Source: Ilex aquifolium (lineage: Eukaryota > Streptophyta > Magnoliopsida > Aquifoliales > Aquifoliaceae). From it: a DNA stretch of 64,000 bases. The notes under the pieces were generated by a model. It was given only the letters and a program-made list of their open reading frames with translations, did no database searches and had not been told where the DNA came from. Below are positions 60,030 to 64,000 of the stretch, in pieces. A program made the position numbers and the translations under genes. The stretch spans positions 9,249,501 to 9,313,500 of the forward strand of contig OX637394.1 of the NCBI GenBank assembly GCA_951799425.1. Reading direction: 5' to 3'. The first letter of the stretch is position 1. The number at the start of each line of letters is the position of its first letter.

Positions 60030-60358
60030 TTTTTTTTTTTTTTTGGTAAGGGGGAAAATCCCTGACATGTCCCCGACATATAGAAGTGCACTTATATCGT
60101 TCAAACTCGTGAGTCCAGAAAGAATCGAAAGTAAATTTTGGGGATATGAGCCGGTCTCTCAACTTACACACTAGCTAAATCATGATTTGCACTTCACTGA
60201 AAATTCAAAACTCACACCAGAGAGTTGGATACAGTTTATCCAAGCAACTGAAATTTATTCTACCAACCAACCATGTTTTTTTTACTCAGGGAACTTGAAC
60301 TTTTGACCTCAAGAAAAAAAAAATCTTTACAAGATAAGAAATACCATTAGACCAAATG
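60030..60358 (-). mobile_element. tRNA-derived SINE (about 330 bp)
   Basis: On the minus strand the element starts with an A-box-like TGGTCTAATGGT (60354-60343), followed by a B-box-like GTTCAAGTTCC (60300-60290). The spacing suits an RNA polymerase III promoter. The body ends GGGATTTTCCCCCTTACC and a poly(A) tail (plus-strand T-run 60030-60044). This is the structure of a plant tRNA-derived SINE. Flanking duplications were not recognised, so the copy may be old. Confidence 0.75.
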
Positions 60359-61956
60359 TCTGTTAGTGAATATTGTGTGTCTTGTCTCTCTAACTTGGAT
60401 TCGGACATACTAACTATCGGCCCTATTGAGTTTCAATCCAATTTTTTGGGTCGAATAACGAGTCTCGTGGGCTAACTTGATCCCATGGACACCCTTATCA
60501 ACAAAACCGAGAGAGAGAAACGGTCCACTCTTCGACTTTTACTTCTAACAGTCAATAAATTTGTTTCCCATGATTCAAATGAAGAAAAATAGATGAGTCA
60601 AATACAACCATAAACTCACTTTCAATTTAAAAAATGTCCAACTATATCTCTCATCGTCACAAAGGGGTGAATTTAAGTTTCAAAATCAATTATTTTAACT
60701 CAAAAGACATGCAGAAATCTAGCTAAAAGCCTTCAACTTAAAGATTTAATGCCTCACAAAAGAAAGTAAGCATACAGAATAACAGCAAACACAACGTTCG
60801 ATTGAGAGAAACTAATTCGTTCGAGTTTGACTGAAAGAAAAAAGGGTTGATCTGATTCGTTCAATAGTGAGAGAGAGAGAGAGAGAGAGAGTTGTCGAAC
60901 TGGACGAAGAGGCGGAGGCACATAAGTATTAGATTTAAGGCAAAAATGGCCAAAAGGGCAAAAATCATGGTTTTTGTACTCTTATAATTGATCTGCCTAG
61001 TTTATCACAAATCCTCCAATTCATCGGATTTGAGCAAGAACCAACTGATATAGCGGGTTTTTATTGAATTTTGTACTCAATCAATATCTAATATACTACC
61101 CGGTCCGATTTAGTGACCGATTCATTGGGTCAACCCGTCGGACAGGGTTCTAAAACACTAGTTTTAAGGACTTTGAAGTCCTCTAGAATTGAGGTTGCAA
61201 GAAAATGTTTTGAAAGGGAAAAAAAAAAAGAGATTTTGTAGGAGAATAGAATCCTTTTTTAAAAAAAATTGAGTAATAATTCGAGTATGTTCTAGGGTGG
61301 TCTATATTGAATCATTTATCATATTTTTGCTTAAATTTGAGTAACTATTTGAGTCAAGGTTGGACATACTTTTACAATTATACTAAATAGTATATCACTT
61401 TTCATATATGTGTTAAGATACTTAATCATAGATAATAAATTTTGAATATTATATGCTAAAAAATTGAGTTAAAATATAATATAAATAATTTTACTATCGT
61501 ATAAATAAGTCATATTATATACTAAAGTTGATTACAAAAAATATTAATAATTTGAGAATGATTCAACCCAAATTTTGGATTGAGGGAAAGGAAGAGGAAA
61601 TCAAAAAAGAGGATGGAGAATCATTAAATTCTTCCAACTCTTCCTTCAAAACAGATAGTAGGAATTACCAAATTCCAAATAGAGAAAGAAAAAAGGTAAA
61701 TTTTTCTACAAAATTTTATGTTATTTTCTTTCCTTTCTCTTCTTTTGAATTTTTAATCTCTATCCAATTTCCCTCCCACCCAAAAAAGAGAAAGAAAATA
61801 AACTTTTCTTATTCTTTTTCCACCCTTGTTTTTATAATTTTTCTCCTCTTCACTTCCCCCAGACCAAACAGAAGTCAAATGAAACAAACACATCCAAACA
61901 GGCCCCCTCCAACATACACTACACCAACAGTTCTCCGTTCTCCATAGCTCAAAGCC
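60359..61956. other. Intergenic DNA upstream of the PPR gene
   Basis: No gene recognised. It contains a GA microsatellite (about 60868-60890) and, near the right end, pyrimidine-rich sequence (CTTTCCTTTCTCTTC at about 61730) that may be promoter or 5' UTR. A MITE-like AACAGGCCCC end lies near 61900. Confidence 0.5.
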
Positions 61957-61980
61957 ATGGCTGCATTAATTCAACCCTAA
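61957..61980 (+). other. Short upstream frame (7 codons) before the PPR start
   Basis: ATGGCTGCATTAATTCAACC then CTAA: a start in good context (CCATGG) and a stop 37 bases before the PPR ATG. It would act on translation only if the transcript begins upstream of it. Confidence 0.4.
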
Positions 61981-62016
61981 CCGTAACTCTAACGCTCCAC
62001 ATTTCAACCCCACCAA

Positions 62017-64000
62017 ATGAAGAATCTTCTTCGTCCCCACCGACCCATTCCAAACCCTAAATTTGAACTCATCCGCATCTCTACCTCATCAACCACCACC
62101 AGTGAACACCTCGATAATGACGAAAACTTCATAGCGATCCTAAACGGCATCGTTCGGGGCAAGAAAAGCTGGAAAATCTCTCTCAGCAGTCCATATGTTT
62201 CAGCTCACCTCAAGTCACACCATGTCGAAAAGGTCCTCCTCCAAACCCTAGACGATTCAAGGTTAGCTTTACGTTTCTTCAATTTCTTAGGCCTTCACAA
62301 AAACTTCGATCACTCCACTGCGTCGTTCTGCATTCTGATTCACTCCTTGGTCCAATCCAAACTCTTCTGGCCCGCCTCTTCAATCCTTCAAACCCTCCTT
62401 CAACGTAGTTTAAATCCGAGACTAATTTTTGAATATTTATTTAATTCGTTTGAAAAATCCAATTTTTCATCCACATTGGGATTTGATTTGTTAATTCAAA
62501 ATTATGTTCAGAATAAAAGAGTACTGGATTCTGTGATAATTGTGAAGCTCATGAAGGAGTGTAAATTAATGCCTGAAATTAGGACTTTAACTGCTGTGTT
62601 GAATGAGTTGATTCGAATCAGGCGGTTCGATATGGTTCTGGGCTTGTTTGATGAGATTGTGAGCTCAAATGTTCGGCCCAATGTGTATATATACACGGCT
62701 GTGATTCGGAGTTTGTGTGAACTGAAAGATTTTGACAGGGCAAAAGAAATGATACATTATATGGAGTTGTATGGGTGTGAATTGACTGTGGTACCGTATA
62801 ATGTGTTGATCAGTGGGCTCTGCAAGAGCCAAAGAGCTCAGGAGGCTGTTGAGGTTAAGAATGCGTTGGCTCATAAGGGATTGAGAGCTGATGTGATTAC
62901 GTATTGTACATTAGTGTTGGGTTTGTGTAAAAAGAAAAGATTTGAGATTGCTCAAGAATTGGTGAATGAGATGGTGGAATTAGGGTTTGTTCCGACTGAG
63001 GCGGCTGTGTCAAGTCTTGTTGATGGGTTGAGGAGATATGGAAGTATTTTGGGTGCTTATGAGGTGGTAAATAAAGTGGATAAAGTGGGGGTGGTGCCGA
63101 ATTTGTTTGTTTACAATGCATTGATCAATTCTTTATGCAAAGATGGGAAGTTGGAAGAAGCGGAGATGCTTTTTATGAGCATGGAGGAAAAGGGTTTGAG
63201 TCCAAATGATATAACATATGCTGTAATCATCGACTCATTTTGTAAACGGGGAAAATTGGATGATGCTGTTCTTTTGCTTGGTAAAATTGGGGATGCGGGG
63301 ATAAAAGTGACTGTGTATCCCTATAATTCTCTTATCAGTGGGCACTGCAAAGTCGGTAAACTAAATGCAGCAGAGTGTCTCTTCAATGACATGATTGATA
63401 AAGGAATAACTCCAACTGTGGTGACGTATACTTCGTTGATAGATGGATACTGCAAGGAAAAAGAAGTGCACAAGGCATTGAGGATCTATCATGAGATGAC
63501 TGGGAAAGGATGTTCGCCAAACACGTATACCTTTACTGCACTTATTTCTGGTCTTTGCCGTGCAAACATGATGGTGGAAGCAAGTAAGTTGTTTGACGTA
63601 ATGGTGGAAAGGAATGTTAGCCCGAATGAGATTACATATAATGTTATGATTGAAGGGTACTGTAGGCTGGGTAATACAGTGACAGCCTTTAAGTTGCTTG
63701 ATGAGATGATGGAGAAGGGTCTTGTACCTGATACATATACCTATAGGCCTCTAATAAATGGGCTTTGTTTGACAGGCAGGGTATCTGAAGCCAAAGAATT
63801 TGTGGATGACCTTCACAAAGAGCATTTTAAGTTAAATGAGATGTGCCTTAGCGCACTTCTACATGGTTATTGCAAGGAAGGAATGTTAAAGGATGCACTG
63901 AATGCTTGTCATAAGATGTTGGAAAGAGGAAGTGATATGGACCTTGTGTGTTATGCCATACTTATTAATGCAGCTCTTAAAAAGCATGAGACAGAAACAC
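62017..64000 (+). CDS. Pentatricopeptide repeat (PPR) protein, P class, 5' part (661 codons in window)
   Basis: An open frame from ATG at 62017 to the window edge with no intron or stop. The N-terminus (MKNLLRPHRPIPNPKFELIR) is basic and suits an organelle presequence. From about residue 190 roughly a dozen 35-residue PPR motifs follow, for example NVYIYTAVIRSLCELKDFDR, VVPYNVLISGLCKSQRAQEA, LFVYNALINSLCKDGKLEEA, TYTFTALISGLCRANMMVEA. No L or S variants or E/DYW tail are seen in this part, so it is P class, expected to bind organellar RNA. The sequence, especially VNKVDKVGVVPNLFVYNALI and LINGLCLTGRVSEAKEFVDD, closely recalls Arabidopsis At5g59900, the likely orthologue, so the full protein would be about 900 residues. 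The upstream ATG at 61957 is out of use as a start because it stops after seven codons. Confidence 0.93.
   Translation, partial: MKNLLRPHRPIPNPKFELIRISTSSTTTSEHLDNDENFIAILNGIVRGKKSWKISLSSPYVSAHLKSHHVEKVLLQTLDDSRLALRFFNFLGLHKNFDHSTASFCILIHSLVQSKLFWPASSILQTLLQRSLNPRLIFEYLFNSFEKSNFSSTLGFDLLIQNYVQNKRVLDSVIIVKLMKECKLMPEIRTLTAVLNELIRIRRFDMVLGLFDEIVSSNVRPNVYIYTAVIRSLCELKDFDRAKEMIHYMELYGCELTVVPYNVLISGLCKSQRAQEAVEVKNALAHKGLRADVITYCTLVLGLCKKKRFEIAQELVNEMVELGFVPTEAAVSSLVDGLRRYGSILGAYEVVNKVDKVGVVPNLFVYNALINSLCKDGKLEEAEMLFMSMEEKGLSPNDITYAVIIDSFCKRGKLDDAVLLLGKIGDAGIKVTVYPYNSLISGHCKVGKLNAAECLFNDMIDKGITPTVVTYTSLIDGYCKEKEVHKALRIYHEMTGKGCSPNTYTFTALISGLCRANMMVEASKLFDVMVERNVSPNEITYNVMIEGYCRLGNTVTAFKLLDEMMEKGLVPDTYTYRPLINGLCLTGRVSEAKEFVDDLHKEHFKLNEMCLSALLHGYCKEGMLKDALNACHKMLERGSDMDLVCYAILINAALKKHETET

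Noticed and set aside
60290-60354. Possible tRNA gene (A and B boxes)
   Set aside because: No acceptor stem or cloverleaf. The long tail and poly(A) identify a SINE.

Overview
This is nuclear DNA from a plant, most likely a eudicot. The host genes are a plant CYP714 cytochrome P450 with introns, a plant-type histone H2B and a P-class PPR gene. Between them lie nested Ty3/gypsy elements of the plant Tekay and Tat lineages, MITEs, a tRNA-derived SINE and AT-rich intergenic DNA. The species cannot be named from the sequence alone. No bacterial, viral-genome or CRISPR features are present.

Layout. (1) 1-12893 is a nest of minus-strand Ty3/gypsy retrotransposons. A Tekay/Del-type element, whose 3' part leaves the window on the left, sits inside the integrase end of a Tat-lineage element. 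The Tat element in turn sits in a tandem repeat array. (2) 12894-23325 and 25418-36698 are two arrays of the same 4.3-4.4 kb unit. The unit is noncoding and LTR-derived in part: it carries a 43-bp minisatellite, a TATA box and a PBS-like site. Each array ends in a large inverted repeat. (3) Each array abuts a 5' fragment (exons 1-3) of a CYP714 gene: copy 1 at 23664-25181 and copy 2 at 36707-38238. (4) 38239-49571 is intergenic DNA with several datable or typable insertions, including a PIF/Harbinger MITE with a TTA duplication and a 4.7 kb LTR element without coding capacity that has an intact GTAAC duplication. It also holds a small membrane-protein gene at 42941-43267. (5) 49572-54062 is a full CYP714 gene of five exons and 515 codons with intact splice sites, carrying nested LTRs in intron 4. 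(6) 54063-64000 is quieter: a probable solo LTR, histone H2B (58928-59377), a SINE, and the first 661 codons of a PPR gene that runs off the right edge.

Main inference. The two truncated CYP714 copies and their arrays look like two descendants of one segment, [4.4-kb array + inverted arm + CYP714 exons 3-1]. Copies 1 and 2 share protein differences that copy 3 lacks, and array 1 matches the third-generation unit of array 2. The second segment has lost the centre of its palindrome and part of intron 3. The complete copy 3 has an altered I-helix motif (AAFEVT where the family has AGHETT), so its catalysis may be unusual or impaired. I found no clearly new molecular system. The array/palindrome/P450 arrangement is the most unusual structure here.
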